NCBI RefSeq assembly: GCF_033807715.1
Contig: NC_084599.1
Span: 34,120,750-34,184,749 of the forward strand
Source of the DNA: Cololabis saira
Taxonomy: Eukaryota > Chordata > Actinopteri > Beloniformes > Belonidae
Direction: 5' to 3'
DNA: 64,000 nt
Shown here: piece by piece, positions 11,493 through 33,180 of the stretch
Layout of the letters: each line of letters starts with the position of its first letter
Position numbering within the stretch: the first letter of the stretch is position 1
Notes under the pieces: model-generated
Told to the model about the DNA's origin: nothing
What the model saw: only the letters and a program-made list of their open reading frames with translations
Databases searched by the model: none
Position numbers and translations under genes: made by a program

Positions 11493-11725
11493 TGGCCTTC
11501 GGCCGGAGAGTCCCCCCTTATGAGCCTGGTCCTGCTCAAGGTTTCTTCCCTCCTAAAGGGGAGTTTTTCCTTGCCACTGTTCTCCCTATAGGGGAGTTTT
11601 TACCTGCCATTGTTTATGTAATAATTGCTCAGGGGTTTATGTTCTGGGTCTCTGGAAAGCGTCTAGAGACAACATCTGTTGTATTAGACGCTATACAAAT
11701 AAAATTGAATTGAATTGAATTGAAT
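11493..11725 (+). mobile_element. Retroposon 3' tail ending in (AATTG)n
   Basis: A widespread fish retroposon tail: GGTTTCTTCCCTCC, GGGAGTTTTTCCTTGCCACT, TAGACGCTATACAAATAAA, then AATTG repeats. A reverse-strand relative is at 25985-26100. Confidence 0.8.
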
Positions 11726-14700
11726 ATAAAACTAGAGTGGGACGTTTTGTTTGAAATTATATTTATTTTTTATCTATGTTCCACAAACTCTCATGAGGTT
11801 TAACCACGTCTGAAATGCGTCTCTGGTTAATAAATGAGCTCAATAAAATTCTCCACTGTGAAATGCTTACTAACTGGGTTTGACTCCTTATTTTCATTTT
11901 TATTTTTCATTGCTCTCCCTCTTCCATTTTTTCATAATGTAAAGTACCAATTTACATTTCCGCTCCTTCTACCTGTGAGTCATTTGGTCAGCTTTTCTGA
12001 CCGCTGACGCCAACAAAAGGAAGGATCTACCGTCTCCTGGTACTGAAACAACAAGGACATGAAGGTTCCCTAAAAGATAAAAAAGGGGGTGATTCATTTT
12101 GAGATGAGGGACTTTCCACATGGCACATCCCAGCAATTACACTGTTCTTTAACGGAAGTATGATTATGAAAAACAAAAATAGACTTTTAGACACTAACAG
12201 CATTACAGCCTTGTATCAAAGTTAGTGAGCTTTGGTGAAAGCCCTTTTTTTCTCTTAGAATAATTCTTTCCAGACATGGAGTACCCACTTGAGTTTCAAC
12301 CTCCGTCATCAAAACCTAAACTCTCATAAAGTCTCTAGCTGCCACGCGCCTCTGAGTGAGAAAAACACATGAATCAAGGTGAGATTTGAACAATGAGGTT
12401 AGAATTAGACAAAAATAAGATTGACTCTTAAGGGGATTTCCACTCCAGCAGCTGAAACACACTAATGGCAGCAGGTGCGAAGTGTCCTGTGGTTAATCAC
12501 ACATGACACAATAATGTTCTGAAAAATATGATTCATTGCAGCATGTTGACATCACAGACAACGAGATCAAGAAGCTTTGAACTGTTATATTAATGGACAA
12601 GAAAATGACCTATGGTCACTGGTATATTCTGTTTTTCAGGTTTGATCACACGATACAGCACAATCATTGACATTGCTTAACCACAAAGAGCACCAACAGT
12701 AGGGCTGTAGCGCCCCCTGTTGCCAACAATGCACAACAACTATTCTGAACTTATTTGGTTAAGCAAACCCAGACTCAGAGCCAAAGCACAGATTCCTCTT
12801 GGGTCAGTATTTTTTTTGCAGTTACAGATTAACTAAAAACACAGATGCCGTGTGCATTTATTTAGTCTATAACGTCTAAATGTTTGTAGCATATTATTAT
12901 TTACATTGACACGTCCATCTGTTCATCGTATGATTACGCAACATGACACCTGCAAAATTCCTTCCTTATTTTGTACAAAAGCATGCTGAGTAAAGATCCG
13001 TTTGCTTGCTTGTTAGAGACTTGTGTATGTTTGAGATGCTCTATAGGAGATTTTTGTGTTTTCTTTGGTGAAAAACAAGAGCTCAATAACAAGATGTGTA
13101 ATAAATATGTAACTCTTTTAACCTTTTGGGCTGGATTATGTTGACTAAGCTCCGTCGATTATGTGATACAACAAACGACTGAAATATATATATATGGAAA
13201 AATAAATAGCTTCATTTTAAAGGAGACGTATAATAAAAAATTAAAATGTTCCTTTTCATCTCTTGGGTGTCTGAAGTCAATGCCAATTCAAAAGCTTTAA
13301 AATAACAACTGTGTCACATTTTTCAGGCCCACCTCACATGGAAAACATTTCATTATGGTCAACAGTTCAGATTTCAAGGTTACTGTGACATCACAGTGAC
13401 CCAAATCAGAGTAAAATTCTCCAACTTCTCCATTTATATCTGCACTTAACTTCACGTCGTGCTGCATTTGCTGTACTACAGAAGTCAGGCGGTGCAAAGC
13501 TGCAGCACCGCTTTCAAATGAGGCACATCCTGCTGTGCAGGGGTGTGGAGCACTGAGTCTGAGGTGTTTTTCTGGTGCAACTTCCTTGCATTTTGATTAA
13601 AGAATTTTACACTCATGCCATTAATACTTCAAGAAACTGGAGTATTAAAATTGATCAACTTCAAAAATAAGTAGTGAAGAAAATCCTAACCCTGCAGGGA
13701 AAAGGGGAATTGTTTGTAAGAGTACCTCGCTGATGCAAAGTTTGAGGCAATCATGTGAACTAATGCAGTAAATAAAAACACAGAGTTATTGACATCCAGT
13801 AAAACATTTATTAAATTGTAAACAGTAACTTTTTATTCATTTACCCAAAATGCATCTCCTGCTCTTTGCTCCTCTGCCTCGTTGGCTGAATTGGCTCCAA
13901 CCTCTGCACCAGTGTCAAGTTGGCAGCCATCCTTCAGTTATCACAGTACTGTACCTTCGATGGGGACAGCATCAGCACTGTGATAACTGAACCAGGGCAG
14001 CCCGTCACATCTAGCAGACTGTGGCTTCACTCCATTCATCGCTGAATGTTTTCTTTTTGCATTTTCAGAGCTCCTTTTGTGACTCCTCCTGCAAGATAAA
14101 CAGTGTTTCCACAATTCCACTCACTTTCAGGATTTTCAGTGAACACACATCGTACTGTAGCTACGGCTATAACAGATGCATTTACAGTCATGTCACATAA
14201 AGAAAAATCTGAATTAAAATACATTTCTTTTTAAAATATTATTTTCACTAATAATCCAGTTTAACATGGGATTCAAATCTCCTTAAAAACTATAATATAT
14301 CAGAGAAAAACAATAAAATCAAGAAAAAAATAAAAAGGTGAAAGTCTGGTAAAAATGTGTAATGTATAGGAAAACAGAATGTTGGAAGATACAAATGCTC
14401 TTTGTCCCGGTGCCCTTTGCCCTACAATCCAACTGACAGTGTGTGGACAAACATCAGTAATGTCTATATTTGGTAAAAGTAGCTTAAATTAATAATAAGT
14501 TTGAGAAGCTGCAGGCTTCAGATGAGGGTGGTGCTACAGCATTTTAAAAATGTTATGATATTTATAGTTATTTTTATTTAGGCCTGTGAGCTATTATTGG
14601 GAAACAGTTAACTCTGCATCTTTAATATGATGAAAATGTGTTCCAGAATTTGGGTATTCATAAAAGCTGTACATGCACCTGGACTTTTACTGAAGAACTG

Positions 14701-15049
14701 CATAAAAGTAGTTATAACGACTGTTATGATTGTGTACATAAGAAATTACATTTTAATTTAGATTAAGTTTGTGAAACAATCTTTTCATAAAAATATTAAA
14801 AAACATATATTTTTAGAGGAGACCGTAAATAATGCACAAGCATGTGAACAGAGTTTAAACTTGTCTTTGAACATTAAATAACTCAGGGTTTTCTTGTTTC
14901 TTCTGAAGCCTCGTTAATGTTTGATATTCTAACACGGGTACAAGATCCCCCCCAACCTGTTTGAAATGGGACAAAAAAATAAAATAGAAAAAGAAAAAAC
15001 ATTGTACATTATTCATACCAGCCACAAGGCTAAGTGATGTCAGACTTGT
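11726..15049. other. Long stretch with no recognised gene or repeat
   Basis: AT-rich, unique-looking sequence with short frames only. If the divergent exon near 15.8 kb is real, this is its intron 1. Confidence 0.3.
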
Positions 15050-15250
15050 TATGATTCTGGCTGGAGGCTCCGCCCCTTCCCGAGCGTCTCTGGATGACGT
15101 AGCGGCCCCGCCCCCTCCTCCTCCTCCTCCTCTTCCTCCTCCTCCTCCTCCTCCTCCATCCGCCCTGCACTTCATGTAAACAACCCCATTAGCCCCACTG
15201 ATCAAGGCACGGGGCAAAAGCGTCCGTGTGAGACGTGTCCACCAAAGGCA
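15050..15250. other. GC-rich block with (CTC)n repeat and GC boxes
   Basis: It contains GGCCCCGCCCCCTCC and a CTCCTC run (15112-15157) in otherwise AT-rich DNA. The minus-strand reading frame through it is a poly-Gly artefact. It may belong to the divergent promoter region; no gene is supported. Confidence 0.4.
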
Positions 15251-15782
15251 CATGTGGAAAAAGCGCAACAGTAACTAAAAGCACGTCTGCAGTAGTGGCT
15301 GTCTGTCTGGGACGTCCATGTTGCTTAAAAAAAAAAAAAAAAAAAACCCAAAAAACCCTGAATGTAAATAACAGGACAGTGATAAGTCAGGATAGCTGAC
15401 ATCAGTATTTATTTTGAATAATGCACACATTAAGTGAATTAAAACAAGTGGGGCTGGTTGCTATTTCTTTAAAAAAAAAGAAAAAGAAAAAGAAAGTTGT
15501 GCAAATACATATAAAAGCACTATAGTTGTTCTATTACGCAATATGACGCACGCATGTTTAAAAAAATCTTCTTAAAAAGGACTCTTTTTTAAAATCGGTA
15601 CATAAGTGCTGCGTTTAAGTGCATTGATTATTGTGCAGCCAAACGTTAACGCCCAGCATTGCATACACACCCCTTTTTCAGAGCAAAAACAAAACAGCAC
15701 GCTGTCGAATGCAAATATAATCACTTGCTTTTAAGCGCATTAAGTTGGCATTAAACATATAAAGAATGATGAGAAAACTTAC

Positions 15783-16160
15783 CCGCAATTTCCCCGCTCG
15801 ATTCCCCGTGTTTACATGAATATTTTTAATGACGCAGCAAGACCACACAGTGCAACGTGATTGTCGCCATTTTTTGTTGTTATTGAATTCTCAGAAAAGC
15901 CATGTGACAAAAATGATCATGATTTCAAATCCAGCTTCCGGGTGCGCAGGGTAAAAAAAAACAAGCCCAAAACAACTAGTTTGGCGAGCGTAAAGAAGGA
16001 GAAAAAAAGGTTAATCTTACGAGTTGTTTGTCTGCGGGATTAGTCTGGCCACTCCACGCACTGACGGGCGACTGCAGGCTGCGCGCTGCGCGCACCGCGC
16101 CGCTATTTGACAGGACGCGGACGCAGCGCTCGCAACAAGTCCTCACTGGAGCCGCCGTCC
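15783..16160 (-). promoter_or_regulatory. Candidate divergent promoter / non-coding first exon (JAK1 by synteny)
   Basis: A CpG-dense block at about 16030-16160 (GCGCGCTGCGCGCACCGCGCC) is followed on the minus strand by two good splice donors: AACTC|GTAAGA with the exon ending at 16022, and a near-perfect GCGG|GTAAGT with the exon ending at 15783. In human, JAK1 lies upstream of AK4 in the opposite direction with non-coding first exons. No JAK1 coding sequence is in the window, so the gene name is inferred from synteny alone. Confidence 0.35.
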
Positions 16161-16186
16161 GCAAATGACAGCGACTCGTCTGCTTT

Positions 16187-16217
<31 letters not shown>

Positions 16218-17455
16218 TTCCTTTTGCACTTCCCGTCAGCAGTGCAAATCTGTAACAGCGAATAACCAATCTAAGCCAAAACGATATAATAGACGCTCTG
16301 ATCAGCTGATACGCTGTCAACAAGTGGCTGAAATCCCCGAATAGCTCAACACTTCACCAAATAATGGGGGTGAAAATTGACACAAGGTTCCCCCCGCGTC
16401 ATTTTACTACCGAAAACAAGAGCAAAAACAAAACAAAACAAAAAAAAACCCCGCATACATATATAAACAAATAAACTATTTTGAAGAATTAGAAAAAAAA
16501 ATAACATTAATGGAATAATCGTGTAAATTTCCACTACAAAATCAGCATAGGAGTACTTATGTTATCTGTATCTGTTAACGTTCAAATAAACAGAGCTACT
16601 GCCGTTTTTTTTATTGGCTCGTTATTTATTCTAAGAAATAAAATAAAAAAAGCCTCAGCACGTCGTAAAGGTGAAATCACGTGGTTTCCCATTGAAGTCT
16701 TTGCCATATAAATGTGAGGCTTCCCAAGACTTGGGACACATACCCGAATCTTCTGTTTTCACCTGGTAAGGTATCTATTCACTTTAATTTAGATCTTAGC
16801 TTTGACGTCATAGGAAGTTCATTAATTCCTTTTATTTAAACCTTTTTTCATGTTATTGTTGAACGTTTGACAAGAAGACGTCTCATTAGATTTAATAGAT
16901 GTCTCTTTGTTGCTTTTTAGGTGATAGATTCTTAGACATTTATGGCGAATTAGTCAAATTAACCCCTACTTAATGATAATATTCAAGTAATACGTTATTA
17001 TCTTTCATCAAGAAAGCAAAAAGAATAATGTGTGATGCTCAAAATTGTAATTAATAGTTAAGTAATTAATTATGAAGGATTCTTCTGTCCAGTTAATCTA
17101 AAACCTCCCATGATTATTGGTCAGGAGTAATGGTTCACCATTAACCAATTATTGGCAAATTATTATTTGTGTCATATGTCATTCAGGAACTTAGCATTTT
17201 CTACTAAATGGTTATCCTGCAAGAATTATTCGCGAAGCGCTTATTCATGAGTCATCTGGTCCAACCTGATTTGTTCCTGGTTCAAATTATATCCATCTGA
17301 GCTTAAAATAACAATGAATCAATAATTATGTTATCTTTTTATCTGTTATCTTTATCTTTATCTGTTATCTTTTTATATACTAGTATTTCTTATTATTTAT
17401 CTTTCTTATTATTATTATTGTATACCAGTTTACTGTTTGTGTTATTATTATTACT
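16161..17455. other. No recognised gene; T-rich runs and an E-box-like site
   Basis: Poly-T/T-C runs lie at 16180-16220, and a CACGTG site near 16679 sits in a segment between the two putative promoters. Nothing else stands out. Confidence 0.3.
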
Positions 17456-17479
17456 GTGTTATTATTTTTCTATTGATGC

Positions 17480-17575
17480 CTCTTGTTTTTGCACTATCCC
17501 CTTTGCTGCTGTAAACTGCAAATTTCCCCTCTGTGGGACTATTAAAGGTTTATCTTATCTTATCTTATTAGCAAT
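17480..17575 (+). mobile_element. Retroposon 3' tail with (TTATC)n
   Basis: Contains TTTCCCCTCTGTGGGACTAT and TAAAGGTT, then TTATC repeats. It is the 3' end of a widespread fish LINE/SINE family; relatives are at 23853-23935 and 32566-32640 in reverse. Confidence 0.7.
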
Positions 17576-17639
17576 TTGATCAAATGTGGTCTAACACATT
17601 TCTAACACGATTCAACACTACTTTGTGGTCCCTAAAGTA

Positions 17640-18166
17640 AAACGTTCAGAAAAACTACAAGAACCAGTTCCCCCTGCGGGGTTCACTCATCCGCATTTTC
17701 TTCGGATGATGTGGACAGGAGGAGGGGGGAGAGAAGAAAGAATAAGGAAAAAGGCATACAGGCCTAGGGCGTTGTGGAGAGTGCCTCATTCATTCGCAGA
17801 GGAAAAGCTCTTAAAGACACAAACGGACGACAGGGGTTATAGAGGGGGAGGAAAAAAAGGGGGAGAAAAAGTATTTCGACTTGACTCGAGCCAAGGAGCT
17901 GGACAGTCTCGGTGCACACAGACAGAGCAGCTCTGCGCAAACACCCACACCGTCCCGACACACGCAGAAAACATTTCATAGCAACATTTTTTTAGACTGG
18001 CTGCAGAGAGAGCAGTTTTATTTTTTATTTAATCTGTGTCGTCCGTTTAGGAGTTGAGCCCAGAAGCCCCTCGCTTTCTCCCACACGCACGCACGCAGGC
18101 AGATTCACGTTTGCGCATCCTTGACTCTTGTCTGAAGCGCCGCAGCCTGTTTTTCGAGGGGGAAAC
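17640..18166 (+). promoter_or_regulatory. ak4: Probable ak4 promoter and 5' UTR
   Basis: Sequence upstream of the ATG is richer in G, C and CpG than the surrounding DNA, for example the CACGCACGCACGC run near 18085 and GAAGCGCCGC near 18135. It has no TATA box at a clear position and no competing splice site in frame. The transcription start cannot be fixed from sequence, so the limits are approximate. Confidence 0.5.
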
Positions 18167-26968
<8,802 letters not shown>

Positions 26969-28910
26969 CGTGGCTCCGACTGAAAAGACCACAGGGACGA
27001 GAGAGAGAGAGATAAAGAAGTGGGGGTGGTTGGTGACACCAATCAGCATGTTAGTCGTTCACTTTGCACGTGAACCGCTAACTGCACACATTTTCTAGAG
27101 CTTTACACTAAAGATTGTAACTCTTTTTACATTGTCAAAGAGGAACATTGACATCCTTGAAAGGCAAAATTCAAGCCTTTCAAGGCTTTAAAAAAATAAA
27201 TAAATCCAAAGTCAATGCGATTCAATGTTGGAAACCAAAAATGGAGAGATGTAGTTCATCTACTGTATAAGTTACACCAAATTCTTCAAATGCATACTTC
27301 TTTTTTTTTTATTACAATCAAACCATAATGAATCAAAGTTGGGAAATATTACCAAACAGTCTGTTGTCTACATATCTTCATCACATGGTTGCCTTTCAGC
27401 TGACCAGTGCGTCGATGACAGCTGCAGAGTTTACTGAATACAAGGATCCTCTCCAGGTTCTCTGCTGGTCAGTAGAAACAAAAAAAATCAGAATTCACCT
27501 TTGACAAGTATCTTTATTTCTCTCAAGAAGCTGGTAAGGTTCGACACAGCTGTGTAGTGAAGTCTATGCATCCTAGCCTGACCAGCCATGTCCGCCCCAT
27601 TCACGCCGTGCACTGGAGCGTCCAACCAAAATAGCTCCAGAGTCGCTCCTGCTCCACCACACACCATATTTGGATGCCTCTTATTGATTCTAGTCTGGTT
27701 GTTGTATATCAACGTCACAAGCTTCGTATTTCTGATTGTCCAGAGGCAGTTTCTTCAGCGTCCATTGATGCTGTCCTGTGGAAATCGAAGTCCAATCCAG
27801 AGGAACCAGAACTAAATGGTTGTACAGAAGAGTTGAAGGACTAGGCTGGCTGGCCAGGCTGGATTCACCCACGATGTGGAACCATTTCACGTTTCTGATC
27901 AGATCTTTGACTCAGAGTCGGAGGCAGTGTGCTTTGTATGAATCTGTTTTACTTTGAGTGCTGGAGTGCTGAATCATTTTGGTGCATGTGTCTTTGGGCT
28001 GGTGGTGGACGGGCAGAAGAGGCCCCTGCAGACGCTCGGCAGACGCTCTGCAGAGCTCTGTGCCCGGGATGAAGACGAGTGCCTTCTGTGCTGTTACATT
28101 CCTTTAAATATACTCTAATGTTGCCTTAAGATTGTCCGCAAAAATGTGATACTTTTGTTGGAATGTTTTTGCGATTTTAGTGGAACTACGAGGCAGGAAG
28201 AGGTATTTTTTTTTTTTTTATAAGTCTGAGATTGTCTTATGTGTACTCGAAGGTTTGAATGTAAAGTTTAAATCATTGTTTCAGAATGAACAAAAATCTA
28301 GATTTGTAGACTCTTTTTTTTAATGATTTTTCATTCATTATGATTGAATGTTTGAGGATCATTACGATAACTGTTTTCTTCAAAATATTTGTATCCTTTT
28401 TTGGCAACATCTTAGATTTAGTATTTGTCTAATATTCACATTAGTTTGTTAACAGTAAGTAAGAACATGACGTTTAAGGATGAGGAGCAGATTTGTTGCA
28501 CTAGGGTTTCTGCTGTGTGGGACTGTACACTTTAATACTCCCACTGTGGTGTTGCAAAAGGCTTAAAATTGTATAGCTCCACTGTAGACTGCTGTTCACT
28601 AACACCATAGAGGCTGTCCTGCCCTGTTTGCACGTCATGCGGTCTGAACACATTCCAAGAACAATAAAAGTATTGAATGGCTTTATTTCTGAGTGACTGA
28701 TCTAATACTTGTTTAGCAACAACCAGTCCTGCTCCTACTGTATGTGCTTTACTGTGCGGACAATCTACAGACTCACCTGAAGGTGTATTGTGTATTTGCA
28801 TTAGTAATAATGTGTGACAGAATACAAACTGAAGGCTATGTGCAGGTATACCATTTTCCTGTACAGCAGATGATTTTTTGTGATTTTTGCAGGGATAAGA
28901 ATAAATAAAG
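26969..28910 (+). other. ak4: Probable long 3' UTR of ak4
   Basis: After the ak4 stop there is about 1.9 kb without a convincing gene. Canonical AATAAA signals lie at 28663-28668 and overlapping at 28900-28909; earlier ones near 27190 sit in a simple A-rich run. AK4 genes are known for long 3' UTRs. The end point is inferred, and a shorter UTR is possible. Confidence 0.45.
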
Positions 28911-29333
28911 GGACAAAAACATTCAAAGTTTGCATCTCTATGAATCCCTGCAACCAGTGGCAGACTTTTATTCTTTCTTATGGCGCAATGCACAGGAATG
29001 GTGCCCGCCTCTCCTCCCTCCTGGTCTAATCCTGTCGGATTTGGATGCAAAGCCCGTGCATCAGATCGGGGAGACTCCTGCTTCACCACCGACCACGGAT
29101 TACAGGCTCATCTGTTGTGTTTGCCTTGGCCCGAAGGTGCAGCACTGTCTTGTAGTTTTACAAGATTTACAGAGGAATTGTGGTCTCACCTGGATGAGAC
29201 ATGATATTAATGAGGTCATGTCCAAATCCTACAATGCATCACAGCCAGGGTTTTACAGTCAGTTCAAAAGATTTCTCATTCAGCACAATATTTTCATTGA
29301 CAGTACTGCGATGTCACAAATACAAACATCTTC
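28911..29333. other. Unidentified stretch with two overlapping open frames
   Basis: Frames at 28930-29400 (+) and 28532-29089 (-) have no recognisable domain and overlap the likely ak4 3' end. I do not call a gene. Confidence 0.25.
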
Positions 29334-29341
29334 ATTTCCAC

Positions 29342-29874
29342 TAGGAATGGGTGATATTTTACCGTTCACGATATACCGTCAAAAAAATTCCCCACTGTAA
29401 GAATTTGTCATCTCACGGTAAAAACGATAAATTCCCGTTGATGACGTTTTTGTGTAAAGCTGATTTATGGCTAAATCCACGCACAACGTACGTGAAGGAA
29501 GGAAGGAAAGAAGGAAGGAAGGAAGGAAGGAAGGAAGGAAGGAAGGAAGGAAGGAAGGAAGGAAGGAAGGAAGGAAGGAAGGAAGGAAGGAAGGAAGGAA
29601 GGAAGGAAGGAAGGAAGGAAGGAGGGATGGAGGGAGGGAGGGAGGGAGGGAGGGAGGGAGGGAGGGAGGGAAGGAAGGAAGGAAGGAAGGAAGGAAGGAA
29701 GGAGGGAGGGAGGGAGGGAGGGAGGGAGGGAAGGAAGGAAGGAAGGAAGGAAGGAAGGATGGAAGGAAGGAAGGAAGGAAGGAAGGAAGGAAGGATGGAA
29801 GGAAGGAAGGAAGGAAGGAAGGAAGGAATGGAGGGAGGGAGGACAGATGGATGGATGGAAAGATATGAGCCTGA

Positions 29875-29942
<68 letters not shown>

Positions 29943-29948
29943 AAAAAA

Positions 29949-29979
<31 letters not shown>

Positions 29980-30327
29980 TAATGAGCCAGAAAGAAAGAA
30001 AGAAAGAAAGAAAGAAGGATAAATTCCCATTGATGAGGTTTTTGTGTAACAAACATGGCGGATCTGAGTCATTACAGTTTTGCAGTACAGGCATACCGGT
30101 AATCATTTAATTGGTTTTTATTAATTCAATGTAATTGGTGTAGTTTAGTAGCATTTAGTATTATTTTAGAGCAGTGATTTGGGGGCTCAAAGACTGAATG
30201 TGGTGATAGATTTATAGTTAAAAAGGTGGAGTTGAATTGGTATTTTTTTATCATCATTTTTATCGTTATCGGGATAAATGCCAGAAATTATCGTGATACA
30301 TTTTTTAGTCCATACCGCCCATCCCTA
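29342..30327 (+). mobile_element. hAT-like MITE with internal purine microsatellite, copy 1
   Basis: The ends are TAGGAATGGGTGATATTTTA and TACCGCCCATCCCTA, with a perfect 8-bp duplication ATTTCCAC (29334-29341 and 30328-30335). Inside are (GGAA)n/(GGGA)n then (GAAA)n from 29492 to 30016, bracketed by a 32-bp direct repeat (29426-29457 and 30018-30049). No transposase. Copy 2 is at 49871-50642. Confidence 0.92.
29492..30017 (+). repeat. Compound (GGAA)n / (GGGA)n / (GAAA)n tract
   Basis: Over 500 bp almost purely purine on the + strand. It produces false long reading frames (Lys/Glu/Gly/Arg one way, Phe/Leu/Pro/Ser the other). Confidence 0.97.
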
Positions 30328-30419
30328 ATTTCCACCCATCTTTCCAAATACTCTGCATTTCCTATGCTTCGATAGTGGGCAGCAAAACTGATTAGCGCCA
30401 ATTAGCTCCCACTGTGGAA

Positions 30420-30905
30420 ATCAGGAGCGACTCAAGTGGCTGAATCCATCCATCTGCTAGACTACTGACACTGTGGTCCTCATCAAACAAAAATTCCTGG
30501 GAATCCACATCTCCGACAGCCTTTCCTGGTCCAGGAAGAAGAATGGAGAGCAATGCCTGCACTTCCTCTGTGTCTTGAAAAAATACAACCCACATCTCAA
30601 ACTACTGTTGACCTTCTACACACACTGTTCAGCGGCTGACAAAAAGGCCCGGGACAGGGTTATTAGGTCATTGGGCCAGCAGGAGGAATCATAGGCTGCT
30701 CCCTTCCCTCGCTGGGGAACATTGCTGACAACAGTTATCTTTCCAGAGCAATAAATATCATAAAAGACTCGTCTCACCCCGGCCATCACCTCATTGAACT
30801 TGTGCCTTCAGGAAGGCGTTACAGGTCGATTAATACAAGCACAAACAGAGTATTATACAGTTTTATCCCCACAGCCATTCAGTCTCACAACAATCATACA
30901 TAGTG
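30420..30905 (+). pseudogene. LINE reverse transcriptase C-terminal fragment
   Basis: In shifting + frames: KFLGIHISDSLSW, then LHFLCVLKKYNPHLKLLLTF, CSAADKKARDRVI and SSHPGHHLIELVPSGRRYRS. These are diagnostic of fish L2/CR1-type elements after the catalytic core. It has internal deletions and stops. Confidence 0.85.
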
Positions 30906-32560
30906 ACTCCATACATCTAGTATAATATACTCCCTATAAGTGCAAATTCAAACTTAACTTATTTATAACTTATTTATACTTAGTACAATACTGTCACTAA
31001 AAACTATCTATCTATCTATCTATAGATAAGAACACCACATCTGGGTACTTAGCCCCTTTTTTGGTTGCAAACTACCCAAATTTTGATGGGAGTCCAAACA
31101 ATTGTTGAAGTATTTGCTTGTAAGTAAATACATAAGATTACACTATTACTTTGTAGATATTTGGTGACCAAATAAAGACATCCGTCAAATTAACAATTAC
31201 ACAATCTTACTCAGCCAGATTGCCAGAACAAAATTTTCATTTATTGTGATGGAGGAACGCAAAGTGAACAAATGATCCCCCCAAGTGGCCAGAGGTGCTT
31301 CATCCTGACATTTATTATCACCTTATTGAATTTCCAGGTGATGGTCATTCTTAGGAAATATCACACTCCACTACTTTCACAGTTACTTTTTGGACATGCC
31401 TCCCAGCCAGATTGTCCAGCCACATCTGGATCAAAGTACTTGGATACAGAGCAGGGTTGGGTTTCAAATGGCCACACTGGTGACATACGGTTTCTGTATT
31501 ATGAACCCCAGAGGGGAAATATATATGGGCCAAATATCTGGGACACATAGACCAAATGCACATGGATTAATAAAGGGGCAAATTCTGAAGGTTCCATAAA
31601 ATGTTAGAACCACATGCCTGGCATTAGTACATGAACCAGATAAAACCATAAAACCTGAGGAAAAACCATAGAATTTTTAAACTTTTCCAACTTTTAGTTT
31701 AACATACAGTATGGCATCCGCTGGGGTGTAATGAAGCACTTACTGTACCATAAATGTATAAATGTATATATAACTCTGAAACACTGTCGTTTTGTCTTTT
31801 TGGAAGTAAACAAAAGCACTAACTATTGTTTATTTTTATCATTTGATGAGCAGAACAGACTAATCAGCGTTCAGACATGATATTCTTGTGTTTTCAACTT
31901 GATCGAAAGAGTAGTTACCTCTCATGTTGTGATTTCTGTTTCACATGGGGGGATCTTACCTATTGATCATTTGCATGTGTTGCCTCTAAATAATGATTTA
32001 TTGTCGATTACCTATGGGTGGATTTGTCCTTTGTCCATATCAAGTATATAAAGAATTTAACTCTAATTTATGAAGTCTTTTTAACAGAAATTTGTTAAAA
32101 TTAAAAAAATATATATATAACCTTGTATGAACTTAAACATTTAGCCATCCTAAAACTAAGAGGCGCCTTTGTTTTTTTGTTTTTTTCTTTTTATCTCTAG
32201 ATATGTATGACTGGCCTGATGTTACCTTTATAGTTATAAGATGTTTGTATGTTATATATATTTTTTTTACACCAGGTGTTGTGAATGAATTTTTTTCTTT
32301 TTCTATACCATGTGACCCCCTGAGGAGAGCTTAATATGGGGCGTCTATTGTATCCAAAATCAGTCTGAAGAAGAGCAAAATGCGCTCGCAACGTTACGAG
32401 GTATTGATGTGCTAAATAAATCTGCACTAGGGAGCAAAAGTGTGCGGTCTCCTCTCTTGTTTTTTCCTGTGTTTTCAACTTGCTCATCTGATAACAGAGC
32501 ATTATAAGACATGATTGAAGGGGGGATCATTTGTATTGTTTTTCAGCGGTATTTCAAAGA
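30906..32560. other. Intergenic stretch, little recognised
   Basis: A short TATC microsatellite lies at 31006-31024. A segment at 32340-32460 (CAGTCTGAAGAAGAGC ... CGCTCGCAACGTTACGAG) resembles the 3' ends of some fish retroelements, but not clearly enough to name. Confidence 0.3.
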
Positions 32561-32565
32561 AAATA

Positions 32566-33180
32566 AATTAAATTCAAATTCAAATTCAAAACAACTTTAT
32601 TAATCCCTTGAAGGGCAATTTGATTTGGCAGCTCGCACCCAAACACACACATAACAAACACATAACACGTTCAATAGAACACAGAGAGAAAGTTGGCAGC
32701 TGTGTGCAAAAATCTGCAATTTGTTGCATTAAAAAAGTGCTGATACCAATAAATTAATTAAAAAACAGTCTATACAAACACTGTATACTCCTAGAAGGTA
32801 CACAGTACCTAAATACACATTCCAAACAAATTCACAAGTATAACTTTAAATTTAATAGCCGAACAGCAGAGGGGATAAAAGACTTGGAAAAGCGATTACC
32901 CTTACACACAGGTTGGGCATAATGACGTCCTGAAGGCAGCAGTGAAAATTATTTTCCTAAGACATGGCCAGAAGTTCCCAGAATACTCTGAGTCTTCCTC
33001 AAAACCTGTTGTTCCCATAGGGAGCCTAGGTCTCTCTGCATGAGTCCAATAATCTTGGAACAGATTTTCACCAAACTGTTAAGACTGTTCCTGTCCCTGA
33101 GTGACAGGTTGTTGAACCAACAAATAAAATAATAAATTAAAAGGCTTTCAATAATACTGTACACCTGAAAAGATATTATA
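32566..33180 (-). pseudogene. LINE 3' fragment with tail
   Basis: The minus frame at 33164-32949 reads IESLLIYYFICWFNNLSLRD and RNSLNSLVKICSKIIGL, the C-terminal region of a fish LINE. It ends in a tail whose + strand shows AAATTC repeats (32566-32590) and CTTTATTAATCCCTTGAAGG. It is 5'-truncated. Confidence 0.8.

Noticed and set aside
14855..15268. 137-residue minus-strand frame with poly-Gly
   Set aside because: Composition driven by a (CTC)n run; no domain and no splice context supporting it.
28532..29089. 185-residue minus-strand frame
   Set aside because: Overlaps the probable AK4 3' UTR and poly(A) signals, no recognised domain, no start context of note.
29351..30106. Open frames of over 200 residues on both strands
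   Set aside because: (GGAA)n/(GAAA)n microsatellite without stop codons; all frames are open at once.
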